Shown here one piece after another: positions 22,230-34,801 of a stretch of DNA of 64,000 nt (positions are counted from its first letter, which is position 1; each line of letters starts with the position of its first letter). Made by a program: the position numbers and the translations under genes. Origin of the DNA: Panicum virgatum (Eukaryota; Streptophyta; Magnoliopsida; Poales; Poaceae); contig NC_053141.1 in NCBI RefSeq assembly GCF_016808335.1, forward strand, positions 28,253,581-28,317,580. Reading direction: 5' to 3'. Under the pieces are notes generated by a model, which saw only the letters and a list, made by a program, of their open reading frames with translations, ran no database searches and had not been told where the DNA came from.

Positions 22230-25200
22230 TCACTCGCCTTCCCACATGCTCGGGAAATACTTCTTGAGGTGTTGACCATTGACAGCAACAGGAAACTTGA
22301 CACCATCCAGCTCCTCAGGCATGTATGCATTCCCAGGCAAGACTTGATCAATCTTGTACGGTCCGTGCCAAGTTGGAGACCACTTGCCATATTTTCTATC
22401 TTTAGTTCCCAATGGCAATACTGCCTCCCAAACCAAGTCTCCAACCTAAACATTCTTTGGCTTGACCTTCTTGTTGTGCGCACGAGCAACTTTAGCCTTA
22501 TTTTCCTTGATCTTCTCCAGCGACCAAAGCCTAAGCTCTGTCAGATCTTCCACATTATCATTCACTAGGGCCGCATACTGTTCAGCAGATAGATCATTCT
22601 GGAACTCGACACGCCTTGACCCGGCCGTGATTTCCCAAGGTAACACAGCGTCTTGGCCGTAGACTAAATAGTACGGCGATGTCTTGGTGGACCCGTGACA
22701 TGAAATACGATATGCCCACAAAGCTTCTGATAACACCTCATGCCAGCGCCTAGGATATTCATCGATCTTTCTCTTTATGAGCTTGATGAGGCTCTGGTTG
22801 GATGCTTCAGCCTGTCCATTAGCTTGGGCATAATACGGAGATGATCTGATCAGCTTAATCCCCACGTCATCGGCAAACTTCCTGAATTCCTCTGATATAA
22901 AGACCGATCCTCCATCGGTCGTAATGGTCTGAGGGATCCCAAATCTGTGAATTATGTGTTCTTTGACAAAGCTGATCACATCTCTTGACGCTACTGACCT
23001 CATGGGTACTGCCTCTACCCACTTTGTGAAATAATCCGTAGCAGCTAAGACCCATTGGTGACCCTTGCTAGACGACCGGTTGATCTAACCAATCATGTCC
23101 ATGGCCCAACCTCTGAATGGCCACGGTTTGATGATAGGATTCATTACTGATGCCGGCACGATCTGAATCTTGCCAAACCTCTAACATGCCTGACACCCTT
23201 TGTAATATTTGAAGCAATCTTCAAGCATAGTGGGCCAGTAATAACCCGATCGCCTAATCAGCCACTTCATCTTATGAGCCGATTGATTAGTACCGCAGGC
23301 TCCTTCATGAACCTCATGCAAGAGCCGATTTGACTCTGAAGGTCCCAGACATTTGAGCAGTAGTCCTTCCAAAGTCCTATACAACATGTCATCCCCAATC
23401 AGAACATACTTCATGGCCTTGAGTCTTATCCTTCTGGGTGCCCCCCGAGCCGAATCCTTCAAATAATTGAAGATATCGGCTCTCCAGTCTCCAGGTTCTA
23501 GAAGCTGAACCTCTACATCAACTCCATCGGCTGTTTCTTTGTACCCAGAAGCCATCTATGCAAAATCGTTAGCTTCATTGTTCAGAGTTCTTCGTATCCA
23601 GTGGAAATTGATGTACCTGAATCGTGACATCAACTCACGGCACTGCATCCATATCGGAAAAAGAGCCTCGCTCTCACATCTATATTCTTCCGTGAGCTGA
23701 GAAATCACCAGCTCGGAATCTCTGAATATTTCCACCGCTTCTGCACCAGCTTCGAGGAGTAGTTCCATCCCTTTGCGAACGGCTTCATATTCCACCAAAT
23801 TATTGGTGCATGGGGCAGTCATCCTGATGAAAAAAGAGTAAGTCGCCCCTTGAGGTGACACCAACAGAATTCCCACACCGCATCCATCATCACAAGCCGA
23901 TCCATCGAAAAACATAGCTCAAGCATGAATAAATAGTGCAGCAATATCAATACTGATCCTTTTTGCAACAAGATCCGCCAGTGCCTGTCCTTTGACTGCT
24001 TTTGCAGGCTGATACCGAATATCGAACTCTGACAATGCAAACATCCATTTTCCAAGCCGGCCTTTCAGGACAGGAGCCGACAGCATATGCTTTATGACAT
24101 CCGATTTGCATATGACAATTGTTTCCGCCGAGAGCAAAATATGATGAAGCTTTGTACATGTAAAGAATAAGCAAAGGCAAAGCTTCTCGATTTCAGGGTA
24201 TCTGGTCTCGGCGTCTAACATGCGCCTGCTGAGGTAGAAAACCACCCTCTCCTGGCCGTCGTGCTTCTGGATTAACACCGAAGCAATGGAAGTGTCACCC
24301 ACAGATAGGTACACATAGAACGGCCTATCTTGCTGGGGAGGAACCAACACTGGAGGCTTTGATAAATATTCTTTAATTTCATCGAAAGCTTGCTGCTGTT
24401 TTGCCCCCCAGCGAAACTCATCATCGGATTTGATCTTCACTAAACCCATGAACGGCTCGATGCGCCCAGACAGATTAGAAATAAATCGTCTGACAAAGTT
24501 AATTTTACCGATGAGCTTCTGTAACTCTTTCTTTGTAGTAGGGGGCTTCATCGTCTTCACAGCTTCTTGACTCTTCAGGCCGATCTCGATTCCCCATTCA
24601 TGCACCAGGAATCCCAAAAATTGACCGGCCGACACGCCAAAGGCGCACTTCTTTGGGTTCATTTTGAGCCCAAACCTTCGAGTCCGCTCCAATACTTGAC
24701 GTAGATCTTCTAGGTGCCCCCCAGCTGATTTGGATTTGACCACGACATCATCAATATAAATTTCTACCAGTTTGCCGATGAGATCATGAAAAATGTAATT
24801 CATGGCACGTTGGTATGTTGCACCGGCATTTTTTAGTCCAAAGGTCATAACCAAATATTCGAACAAGCCGACCGCGCCTGGTACTCTGAACGCGGTCTTG
24901 TTCACGTCTTCTGGGGCCATGAAGATCTGGTTGTAGCCGGCATTACCGTCCATAAAACTCATCATTTTGTGGGCGGCAGCTGCGTTGATCAATGTCTCTG
25001 CAACAGGCATCGGGTATTCGTCCTTCGGCGTCGCTCTGTTGAGATCTCTAAAATCAACGCAAACACGCCATCGGCCATCCTTCTTTTGTACCGGTACCAC
25101 GCTAGAGATCCATTCTGCATACCGGCACGGCCTGATGAACCCAGCATCCAACATCTTCTCCACTTCCTTCTTGACTTCTTCTAGGACTTCGGCCTTCATC

Positions 25201-25670
25201 TGACATGCTCGTTGCTGAAATGGCCGAAACCCTTTCTTGAGCGGGAGCCGATGCTCGACGATGCTTCTGTCTAGACCGGGCATCTCGGTGTAGTCCCATG
25301 CAAAACAATCCCGGTACTCTTTCAGCTGTGCAATCATCTCCTCACGTAAGATCGGATCCAACTTTTTAATGATAAATGTCGGCCGTGGCTTATCCCCAGG
25401 ACCGATGTCAACCTCTTCCAAATCATCATCTGACGTGAACCCGTATCCCAGCTTGCCATCGTTTGAAAAACCAGCTGCGAACGCAGGCGAGTCTTCGTTA
25501 TCCACAATATCAGTGGCAAACACAGGGAGATGACAAGAAAATTTGTTTGGCCAACCGCATGGGCTGGCCGTTTCTATACTTCCATTGTCATTCAAAACCA
25601 AATAATCAATGAGTGGCCAACTGCTGGAGCAGGCCATCGTATATACATGATGTAACAATTCCGACCCCAA
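22230..25670 (-). pseudogene. pol: Tat-B Pol: RT, RNase H, archaeal-type RNase H, integrase (degraded)
   Basis: One - strand frame holds RT (QKKDGRWRVCVDFRDLN, catalytic Y-I-D-D near 24760), RNase H, then the second, archaeal-type RNase H (FFDGSACDDGCGVG, 23556-23915), the integrase zinc finger ending CQAC (near 23190) and the integrase core (ITTDGGSVFISEEF, ending about 22446). The C-terminal integrase tail reaches 22230. Stops lie near 23917 (Trp expected), 23556, 23178, 23085 and 22446. Most are TAG or TGA explicable by a single C-to-T or G-to-A change. No frameshift is evident across this 3.4 kb. Loss of function is by point stops only. Confidence 0.88.
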
Positions 25671-25753
25671 ATAGGATTTTTCTATTTTTCGGGGCCGGTC
25701 GCTGGGACCGGCCTCTCTATCTCTATTACACCCCGTAGCATGCCAGGATGTAC

Positions 25754-26578
25754 TTACTCTGTGAGGCCAGTGGATAAGACCAGCCTCAGTCCGTTTTTTG
25801 TCGCTTTGATCCGATCACAATCTTCCAGGGCGATCCCTGAGATCGGCTCTTGTCCTTCTGCGTCCCAGGCATTCATATCTGCAAGCGAGACTTCACTGGA
25901 ATCATCTGCAAGGACCACTTCCACTTCATCGCCATTGGATGAGATACTGATGCATTGTGGAAGGGATACAACAGTTGGCATGAATCCAATCCCTCCCAAG
26001 CAGTACCGTGTATGTACTCTTGCTGTTGACGATGAAGAATGAAGTCGGGATCATCTTGCGACCCACTGTCAGCTCCGCATTAAGAACCCCCATTGCCTCT
26101 GATGGTTGTCCATAGAAGTCATTGAGCATCACATTGGTCTTAATTAGGTCGGCAGAAGAACGCCCCAACCGGCGCAGCACTGAATATGGCATCAGGTTGA
26201 CTGCAGCACCGGTGTCAACCAGCATCCTGTTGATGGGTTTACTGTTGATGAAGCCTTTGAGATACAACCCCTTCAGATGTTTGTAGCTTTTTTCCTTTGG
26301 CTTCTCAAAGATGATCGGCTGGGGCCAAGATCCAACTGTGCAACAGGTAAATCCTCCGGTTGGGGTGCCCGGAACTCTGATGGGAGCACGAACACCATGT
26401 TCACATCAGCCGATGGCTTCTCATCGGCTTTTGCTTGATTGGGGTGCCACTCTTTTCTTGGAGGGCGCCTTTCCACCCTTCGCGGGTGCTTGACTTGTTC
26501 TGCGAGATCCGGACGCGCCTTCCTCAGCACGTCAAGGTACTTTGCTTCTGCTTCTTCTAGATTGCGCAAGCGCTGCAC
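25754..26578 (-). pseudogene. pol: Tat-B protease region and linker
   Basis: The stretch MLVDTGAAVNLMPYSVLRRLG (D-T-G near 26210) marks the aspartic protease. It is followed by VLLGRDWIHANCCIP, after which the frame shifts near 25940 and continues to 25754 in another frame with an acidic linker towards RT. Upstream, 26273-26578 is a charged linker. The enzyme would cut the polyprotein in the particle. Confidence 0.8.
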
Positions 26579-26968
26579 TCTGCGCTTCTACGAGCGATTA
26601 AGCCCGTCAGGACACCACCGTGGGCAATGGTACCTGTCTTCTTCTTCTGGCTCGGAATCACCCCTGGTCGACCGCTCGGCGTGATCGTCGTGACGCACTT
26701 TAGGCCCCAAGCGCCGGAACACCGAAGTATCGCCTGACTGGCATGTCCGAGGCCTGCACTCCAGACAATCATCTATAGTGGGCAATCGGCTCATGTCGGA
26801 ATTCCAGCAGTACCTGAAGAACGGGCAATGCCAGTGGTCACGTACAGCCTGACGCCTTCCCAGCGTCCTCCCTGTGCGGTACTCGTACTCCTCTTCTTCC
26901 GATTGATATCGGCGACGCAGCTTGTGTTGATATTCATACTTTTCCAGAAGCCGATCGGAAGCAGGAAG

Positions 26969-28825
26969 CTAATTACGGATGTGACGCACTTGCTCTTCAG
27001 TAATATGCTGTCGCCCTGGCTCATTTTGATCCTGGGGCCGTTTGCCAGAAACGGCCTCCCTCCTTTGCTCGTCACGACGACGTACAGGCCCCGCCATGTT
27101 GATCTGGAATGAAAAATGCTGGCCCGTAGGAGTGAAGTCTGACAACTCTACCACGTTGGCTTGCGGGAAGGGCTTCGTGTCGACCTTCATCGTGTGTTGG
27201 GCAAGGATTAATCGGCCTTGCTCGATAGCCGATTGAATCTGACGACGGAGCTCCTTGCATTCACCCGTGGCATGAGTGAACGAATGGTGCCATTTGCAAT
27301 ACGGTCTTCCCTGCAGCTCTTGTGCCGTCGGTAGCTTGTGGTTTTCTGGGAGCTTCAGCTGTTTTTCTTTGAGCAGCTGATCGAATATCTGCTCTGCTGA
27401 TCCATTTGCACGGGACAGGGTTTGCCCCCCGAGTCCACTCTGCCACGGCCACTTCTTGTTCCTCGCCAGAGTCATCAGATTCATCCGCCTGGGCCATGTT
27501 TACATGGTGCTTGAACTTGTCCTGGTACAGCTCAGGATGGTAGTGTTCATATGCCGTAAGCTTCTGCACCATGTGTGCCAGAGAGGTGAATTCCAACTGA
27601 AAAGCCAGATCCTTGATCGGCTTAGCGAGTCCTAGAACTGCCAGATCAACCGCCTCCTTCTTCGTGATGCGTGATGAGTAGCATCGGTTCTTGACTTCTC
27701 TGAAGCACTGTATGTATTCCGACACGGTCTCTCCTCGCTTTTGCCTGACTTGGGCGAGGTCGGCAATCCCAGCTTCAGCAGCCTCTGAGTGATACTGAGT
27801 ATGGAACTGGTCTTCCAGCTGCCTCCAAGTTCGAATCGAATCTGGAGCCAATGGCGCGTACCATCCAAAAGCTGGGCCTGTAAGAGATTGGCCGAAGAAC
27901 CGGACCCTCAGCGGATTCGATACTGAGAACATCCCAAGCAGCGTTAAGTATCGGCTCACATGCTCGATGGAGCTGGCTCCTTCTGACCCGTTGAACTTGG
28001 TGAACTCAGGGAGCCGATACTTGGGTGGCAATGGGATCAAGTCGTAGTCATTTGGATACGGCTTGGAATAGCCGATCGCTTTTCTCTTGGGCAGGATGCC
28101 GAACTGGTCTCTCAGTATTGCACTGACCTGCTCCACACTAAGAACTCCTGGGGCCGATGGCTCAGCAGTCGGCCCAGTAGCGTACTTTGCCAGCCACGCT
28201 TGTTTCTCTACGTCTGCTCCAGAAGCTCCTGGGTTTATCAACTGCACCGAGCGTGTTGGATTGATGCTGTCAGGGATGTAGGCGCACGTGTAGCCGTGCG
28301 GGATCTCCTTGGGAGGCTTGGTCAGGAACTGGCCTTCTCAGGATCACTGCCAATCTTGTGGATGACGTAGATCGGTGAATTCTGCTGTATTGCTGCCGCA
28401 AGTGAGTAGGACACTGGCGGCTTGGTCTACAATGTAGCTTCCCCCCTATGACTCCCCAGAGTTGGTCCCGATGGGGAGTACTGGTTCTTGATTACCTCCT
28501 TGACAACGCGATGTGCCACGTGCTCAAGCTCATTCACCAGGCTTTCTGAGTGTCGATGGAGCATGTGAGCCACCATGTAGTTCATCTCTTGGCGTAGGGC
28601 CCTGCTACGCTCCTCTGACGGCACAGACATATCGCCGTTCTCGAGAGCGCCTTCAGGTGAGAACCCCTTCCACCTGATGCCATGGTTGCGGGTCCTCTCA
28701 AAAGAGCCGATGAGATCGGCTTCGAACTGAGCTTTGATCTCATCATATTTTAGCTTGTGTTCTGGAGTCAGGTCTTCATACGTGATGGGCTTGGGAGCGG
28801 GTTCTTGATCTTAAGCTCTTGCCAT
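26969..28825 (-). pseudogene. gag: Tat-B Gag (degraded)
   Basis: The likely start is the - strand ATG at 28825. The frame has an early TAA a few codons in, then runs through 28427; it changes frame near 28340-28420 and again near 27265. The Gag core is clear at 27261-28247 (LPEFTKFNGSEGASSIEHVSRYL, WRQLEDQFHTQYHS). A Cys/His cluster follows (GRPYCKWHHSFTHATGECKELR, near 27230-27310), typical of Tat elements and used to bind the RNA. From 26969 down to about 26580 the sequence is linker. Three separate lesions mean no full Gag can be made. Confidence 0.85.
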
Positions 28826-28852
28826 CACTGCGGTGGGCGTTGTTGTTGATGA

Positions 28853-28877
28853 ATGTCCCACCGGGCGTGCCAGAATG
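28853..28877 (-). other. Tat-B putative primer binding site
   Basis: Directly inside the 5' LTR the - strand reads CATTCTGGCACGCCCGGTGG. The part TGGCACGCCCGGTGGGAC lies where a primer site is expected. I recall this string from grass Tat elements but do not assign a tRNA with confidence. Confidence 0.5.
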
Positions 28878-30094
28878 TGTTGTCGGTCGAAACCCACCGG
28901 CGAGCAGCGACAGGCAACACGAAGAGCCGGGAGGGTGCCGGGGCGCTGGCAGGCACTGCTCCCTCATCGACGGCCCGCAATTCCAGCACACGCCGCGGCT
29001 TGTGAAGACGCAGGCCGTGCCACCTAACCTATACCCGATCAGGAAGGTGCGGACGTGCTTGCAATGATTTGCTTGCATACACAAACACGTAGAAACATAA
29101 GTCCGAGCCGTGGTCGGCTCCCTGGGACGACTCTTGCATCGGCTTTAAAGAGCCGATCGAGTCCCGGTGTCATATGGGATCTGTTTACATCCGGATGTAG
29201 ATGATTAAAGCGAATAACTGTAAAGCTGCTTCAATTAAATCTAAATGATCTAATCCACGACGGTAAAGGCTTCACTGCTAGATCGGAACATCCTACACGT
29301 GATTGGGCCTAATAAACGTAACGGATAACTAAACCATAACCAAAACAGAGGCCTAAGAACTAGCAAAAGCCGATTCCCGGATCAATTTCCTGTTAAGACT
29401 AAAGCAGAGCATCTAACACGCCACCGGATCATCCAACCCGTTTGCAAGGCCTAACCTAGCAGATATTACGCCAACTCTTAAGAATAAGAGCAAACCATAA
29501 CAGATTAGATCTACCAGACATAAAGGAAGCAGAGTGTTGCCTTTACGCAGCTAACTCTATGCAACAAGAGCTAGAAAAAGATGACAACATGATCGCGTAA
29601 AGACAACATGATATTCGTAGACAATAAGCAACAAAGCACGACAGATCTACTAAAAGCCATGCTACGAACATCAGGATAACTAGTACTACTCGCCATAAAA
29701 AATGCTTCAGTACGAGTAATACCAAGGTAAAAGCAAGAACAACGCTGCCCTGATCGCAAGGAGCAATCAGGGCAGCATGGCGCTTACTTGGATGAAACCC
29801 TAAGATTAGGAGTGGCGATGCGCCGAGATTGTTGATTGCGAGACGTCATGATGTTCTTCTTTTCATGAATAACATAGGGTACATATTTATAGTCTGGAGA
29901 CTTGGGAAACAATCTAAACTGATCCTGTCCTGATCGGACTCTATCTCTAATCTTAAACTGAATCTAAAGATACATGGCCCATGTGGCCCAAACACTCACG
30001 CAAAAGCCGATTTACAAGCCTCCTTCAGTCTCCTGCTTCAAGGCCATCTTGCTTTCGGATCATAAATTAATCCTGTTAATTTATGGCGATAACA
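28878..30094 (-). repeat. Tat-B 5' LTR
   Basis: It is the full-length partner of 4903-6122. The - strand TATA box (TATAAATATG) lies at 29882-29891. The right end GGCGATAACA is followed by the ATACG duplication and then by the resumed Athila-1 LTR. Confidence 0.92.
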
Positions 30095-30099
30095 ATACG

Positions 30100-30183
30100 A
30101 TACTCTGGAATACTCTTGGGTGAAAGCTACAGCGGTATCCGTGCGCTTGCGGATTTTATTCGTGACGTTGCAAAATACCAACA
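30100..30183 (+). repeat. Athila-1 5' LTR, right portion
   Basis: This 84-bp tail continues the LTR broken at 4902. It matches the last part of the intact 3' LTR (38886-38974) and ends AATACCAACA. Confidence 0.92.
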
Positions 30184-30190
30184 AGCTTTC

Positions 30191-30208
30191 TGGCACCGTT
30201 GCCAGGGA
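30191..30208 (+). other. Athila-1 primer binding site (tRNA-Asp type, mutated)
   Basis: TGGCACCGTTGCCAGGGA lies seven bases after the LTR. The usual Athila site, complementary to tRNA-Asp, is TGGCGCCGTTGCCGGGGA; the two differences are both G-to-A at CpG sites, so priming is probably impaired. Confidence 0.8.
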
Positions 30209-30362
30209 ACGGTGGCTACATTATCTACGGACTCAGTCATCCTCGTACTTTCTTTTTTCTTTTTCCTTGATTCTACCTCAACCCCCGCTACCCATGGAGC
30301 AGCTATCCCTTTTATAGCTCTCTGCACCCAAGAGCGAATTCTACGAGCTAGCACTCTCTACT

Positions 30363-31198
30363 GACCCAATTCTTTCTACTAGCTATGAACTCAACTCAGG
30401 CTACATAGCCTTTGTTCAGGAAAATTCCTTTTCAGGAAGGGATTGTGAAAATCCCTACCATCATCTGTGCGAGTTCGAGCAAGTGTGCTCATGCAAGAAA
30501 ATTTCGGGCATGACACACGAAACTCTTAAATGGAAATTGATTCCCTTTTCCCTTTCAGGAGAAGCGAAGCAATGTTACATTCGTGTTATAGGCTGTGTGA
30601 ATGGAAGTTGGATTAAACTTCGGGACAGATTCTGTTCTGCATTCTTCCCGCTTTCACGAATATGTGCCTTACGAATGGAAATTTTAACTTTCCGTCAGAA
30701 TGATAAGGAATCAATCGGTGTAGCTTGGCCCAGATTTGTCATTACCCGAGCACTTATTGCTCTAGCATTTTTATGCTAATCTTGACAAAGAGTCTGCACA
30801 CCATCTCGACCTTACCTCTGGAGGATCTTTCGCTCATCTTACCCCAACCGAAAGTAGGAGAGTCCTCGACAAAATCTTGGACAGAACCTCTTTCATTTGT
30901 ATCCACGAGCCAGTTCCCACAGAGCCTGAGATGCATCAAGCAGAGCCTTTAGAAATCGAATAGGAACCCCCCTGAAAGCCTATCAGTAGATTCGATCTAT
31001 GAAACCGCACCTGAACATAAATTCGAAACATCGGAGGAGGAAGACCCTTCACCTCCAGAGTTTCTCCGAAGTATCGAGCCGGATGTCTTTGAAGACTTCG
31101 GCAACACCTCAAGATACTTCTGCCAGAAGCGACCACCAAGTCCCGTCACTCCTACGAATCCCGTAGAAGAGAATTTTCTTCAGGAGACGATTCAAGAA
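30363..31198 (+). pseudogene. gag: Athila-1 Gag (degraded)
   Basis: The Athila Gag core is readable (NPYHHLCEFEQVC, ISGMTHETLKWKLIPFSLSGEAKQ, WIKLRDRFCSAFFPLSR). The frame is lost near 30740-30765, continues in a second frame (HHLDLTSGGSFAHLTP) to a TAG about 30961, then changes frame again into an acidic linker (SEEEDPSPPEFLRSIEP) that joins the pol frame at 31199. No clear start codon is visible. It would have formed the particle core. Confidence 0.8.
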
Positions 31199-34100
31199 TT
31201 GACAGCGTTAATCAGCAATGAATGGCTACAGGAAGGAGAATTATCCTTATCTCCAATATCTCTCAACTCTCCCTCCTCATCATTCCGTTGTAGTCTCCAA
31301 GATCAAAATGTGGACGCTCTCTATAGTCCCGCTGTCGGAACCAGTCTAATGTCAGATGAGTTTGCCTTAGCCTTTCTGGGCAATTACAAACTCACTCCGA
31401 CAGACAGACAGCTCAAGAGACCTTCAGGTTCTCTCATGAGCAGCTACGGAATAATCACCGATGTGCCATTTTGGCACAATGATGTTAAAATCCGTCTGAG
31501 CTTCCATATCTTCGAAGATCTCAACTTCGATTTCTTGATAGGACATCCCCTTAAGGCTCTCTTTACGGATGTTCCTAAAGATGGATGTTTAAACATCAAG
31601 TTAGGGAGGGACACATTCCACATCCCCGTGGATCGAGCATTGACATGCTCAGTGGAAGATCTCCCTATTCCAGAGCCAATCGAGGAAATAATGGCCACTT
31701 CCACTTTCGAGTCTTTTGACTCAGACCTCGAGGAGGATAACGAGGAAATTCCGGAAGAAGTCAGGGATGCAGAAGAAGAATCCGGTGACACTTCTAAACT
31801 GCTCATGACTGAGAAGCCATCACGACCTCCGATTGAGCTAAAGCCTTTACCTTCCGGGCTTAGATACGCCTTTCTAAATAGCGATGTAGAGTCTCTCGTG
31901 ATCATTAGTGACAAACTCTCAGAAGAGGAGACAAATAAACTCATCGCTGTTCTAGAGAAGCATCGATCAGTCCTAGGATATACCCTACAAGACCTCAAGG
32001 GCATCAGTCTTGCTCTTTGCACCCACCGAATCCCATTGGATCCCGCAATAGCACCTTCCAGGGAACCCCAAAGAAGGTTGAACAATGCTATGAGGGAGGT
32101 GGTGCAAAAAGAGGTTCTTAAACTCCTAGATGCTGGAATTATCTATCCTGTTCCGCATAGTGAGTGCGTAAGCCCAGTTCAAGTCGTGCCCAAGAAAGGA
32201 GGCATGACGGTGGTGGAAACTAGCAAGAACGAGCTAATTCCCCAACGAACCGTCACGGGATGGAGGATGTGTATAGATTACAGAAAAATCAACAAGGCCA
32301 CTAAGAAGGATCACTTCCCACTACCTTTCATCGATGAGATGTTAGAGCGATTGGCAAAGCACTCCTACTTCTGTTTCCTTGATGGTTATTCTGGTTACCA
32401 TCAAATACCCATCCATCCCGAAGAACAGAGCAAGACCACGTTCACATGCCGCCATAGAATGTATTCCTACCGACGAATGTCGTTTGGGTTATGTAACACA
32501 CCCGCATCGTTCCAATGGTGTATGATGTCCATTTTCTCCGACATGATCGAAGAAATCATGGAAGTTTTCATGGACGACTTCTCAGTCTATGGAACGACCT
32601 TCGATCATTGTCTAGAAAATTTGGACAGAGTCTTGCAGAGATGCCAAGAGAAGGACCTGATCCTCAACTGGGAGAAATGTCAGTTCATGGTCCGTGAAGG
32701 CATCGTTTTAGGACACTTAGTGTCCGAAAGAGGGATAGAGGTGGATAAGGCGAAGATTGAAGTCATTGAACAACTTCCGCCTCCCATCAATGTGAAAGGA
32801 ATCAGAAGCTTCCTTGGCCATGCCGGATTCTATTGAAGGTTCATCGCGAACTTCTCCTAGATCGCTAGACCCCTCACAAGTCTCCTAGCCAAGGATGTTC
32901 CTTTCCAATTCACAGATGAGTGCCATATAGCCTTTGACGCGCTCAAAAAGGCACTCATCTCAGCTCCAATCATTCAACCCCCAGATTGGAAGCTCCCATT
33001 CGAGATCATGTGTGATGCTAGTGATTACGCGGTGGGGGCCGTACTTGGTCAAACCAAGGATAAGAAGCATCACGCGATCGTGTACGCAAGCAAGACACTC
33101 ACTGGAGCTCAGCTCAATTACGCCACCACACAGAAAGAGCTCCTAGCAGTTGTCTTTGCTATCGACAAGTTTAGATCCTATCTAGTGGGTACCAAGGTTA
33201 TCGTCTATACAGACCATGCCACACTCAAGTACCTCTTCACTAAGAAGGATGCTAAACCAAGGATGATCAGATGGATTCTTCTACTCCAAGAGTTTGATTT
33301 GGAAATTAAAGATAAGAAAGGAGTAGAGAATTCAGTGGCGGATCATTTATCGCGCATGACCAATACGAATACCCAAGACCCGCCGATAAATGACTTCCTG
33401 CGGGATGATATGCTTCTCAAAGTAACAGCTTCGCACCCCTGGTATGCGAATATCGTGAACTTCATGGTCTCGGGGTATGTACCCCCAGGGGAGAGCAAAA
33501 AGAAGTTAGTTCAAGAGAGCAGACGCCACTTATGGGATGCACCATATCTGTACCGAGTCTGTGCAGATGGGTTACTCAGACGTTGTGTACCTACGGCAGA
33601 AGGACAAAAGATCATAGAGAAATGCCATGCAGCACCATATGGAGGTCACTATGGTGTGTTTCGCACTCAAGCGAAAATCTGGCAGAGCGGTTTCTATTGG
33701 CCATCTATGTACGAAGATACAAAGAACTTCATCTGCAGATGTCCAAAATGCCAGAGGCATGGAGGGATAATAGCTTGCGACTCAATGCCCCTAAACTACA
33801 ATCTTCAAGTTGAACTTTTCGACATTTGAGGTATTGACTATATGGGACCCTTTGTGAAATCCCAAGGATGCGAGTATATCTTAGTCACAGTAGATTACAT
33901 CTTCAAATGGGTCGAAGCCATGCCATGCAGAGCCGCAGATGCAAAGCATGCCCGTAAGATATTCCATAAGATTATCTTTCCAATGTTTGGCACACCACGG
34001 ATGGTAATCAGTGACGGAGGGTCACTCTTCATTGACTCGGCCTTCTGGAGCTTTTTCAAGGAACTAGGGACAAGGCACAACATCGCGACTCCGTACCACC

Positions 34101-34801
34101 CTCAGACCAGTGGTCAAGCAGAAACATCTAACAAGCAAATCAAGAATATTCTGCAGAAGACCGTAAATGAGATAGGAAGGGGATGGAAGCTGAAATTACC
34201 GGATGCACTTTGGGCATACCGGACAGCATACAAGACACCCATTGGAATGTCACCCTATTAGCTTGTCTATGGGAAAACTTGCCACTTACCTGTAGAGCTG
34301 GAGCACAGAGCACACTGGGCTATCCGGAGGTGGAACATGGATCTTAAAATAGCCGGAGAATACAGGAAGCATCAAATCTCGGAATTGGAAGAATGGAGAG
34401 ACAAAGCCTATCATAGTGCCTCGATTTACAAAGAAAGAACCAAGAGATGGCATGATAAGCGATTGAAGCCTAAGAGTTTCAATCCTGGAGACAAGGTATT
34501 ACTCTTTAACTCTAGGGTCAAATTATTTGGTCATGGAAAATTACGAAGCAAATGGCAAGGACTGTATCGCGTCATTGACACATCATCACATGGAGCCATA
34601 ACGGTACAAGATGACAACGGTAACGCCTTTAAGGTAAACGGTCAACGACTCAAACTTTTCCTAGATCATCATAAAGCTCTTGATGAAGTGGTAGATGTGA
34701 TCGACCTAGTCGATCCCGTTCTTATGTTCAAAAAGAGCCAAATAGGCCAAAAGGGCAGTAGGGCCCATCATATCTCTCTAGCACATGACCCTACCAGTTG
34801 A
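31199..34801 (+). pseudogene. pol: Athila-1 Pol: protease-like region, RT, RNase H, integrase
   Basis: A single frame carries a protease-like fold region (NVDALYSPAVGTSLMS to DFLIGHPLKALF, about 31310-31570) with no D-T/S-G triad, RT with F-M-D-D near 32570, RNase H ([13 protein letters not shown] near 33010), the HHCC integrase finger (33630-33770) and the integrase core ending near 34330. Stops interrupt at 32834 (Arg expected), about 32858 (Lys), 33827 (Trp) and 34259 (Gln). No frameshift is seen across 3.6 kb. The last ~150 residues are the integrase tail (FNPGDKVLLFNSRVKLFGHGKL). Confidence 0.88.

Larger units (their letters stand above)
4903..30094 (-). mobile_element. Tat-B: Tat-lineage LTR retrotransposon (- strand) inserted in the Athila-1 5' LTR
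   Basis: The LTRs are 28878-30094 (5' LTR in element orientation) and 4903-6122 (3' LTR). The target duplication ATACG is perfect (4898-4902, 30095-30099), and joining the flanks restores the sequence of the intact Athila-1 LTR at 38880-38900. Going leftward the - strand encodes gag, protease, RT, RNase H, archaeal-type RNase H and integrase. Two + strand (antisense) genes lie between integrase and the 3' LTR. By eye the LTRs differ at roughly 45 of ~1217 positions (about 3.7%), so this insertion is older than the Tekay copy inside it. Confidence 0.93.

Noticed and set aside
22001..22568. + strand frames over the hairpin array and pol end
   Set aside because: They are reads of the T-tracts and of the complement of integrase; no independent support.
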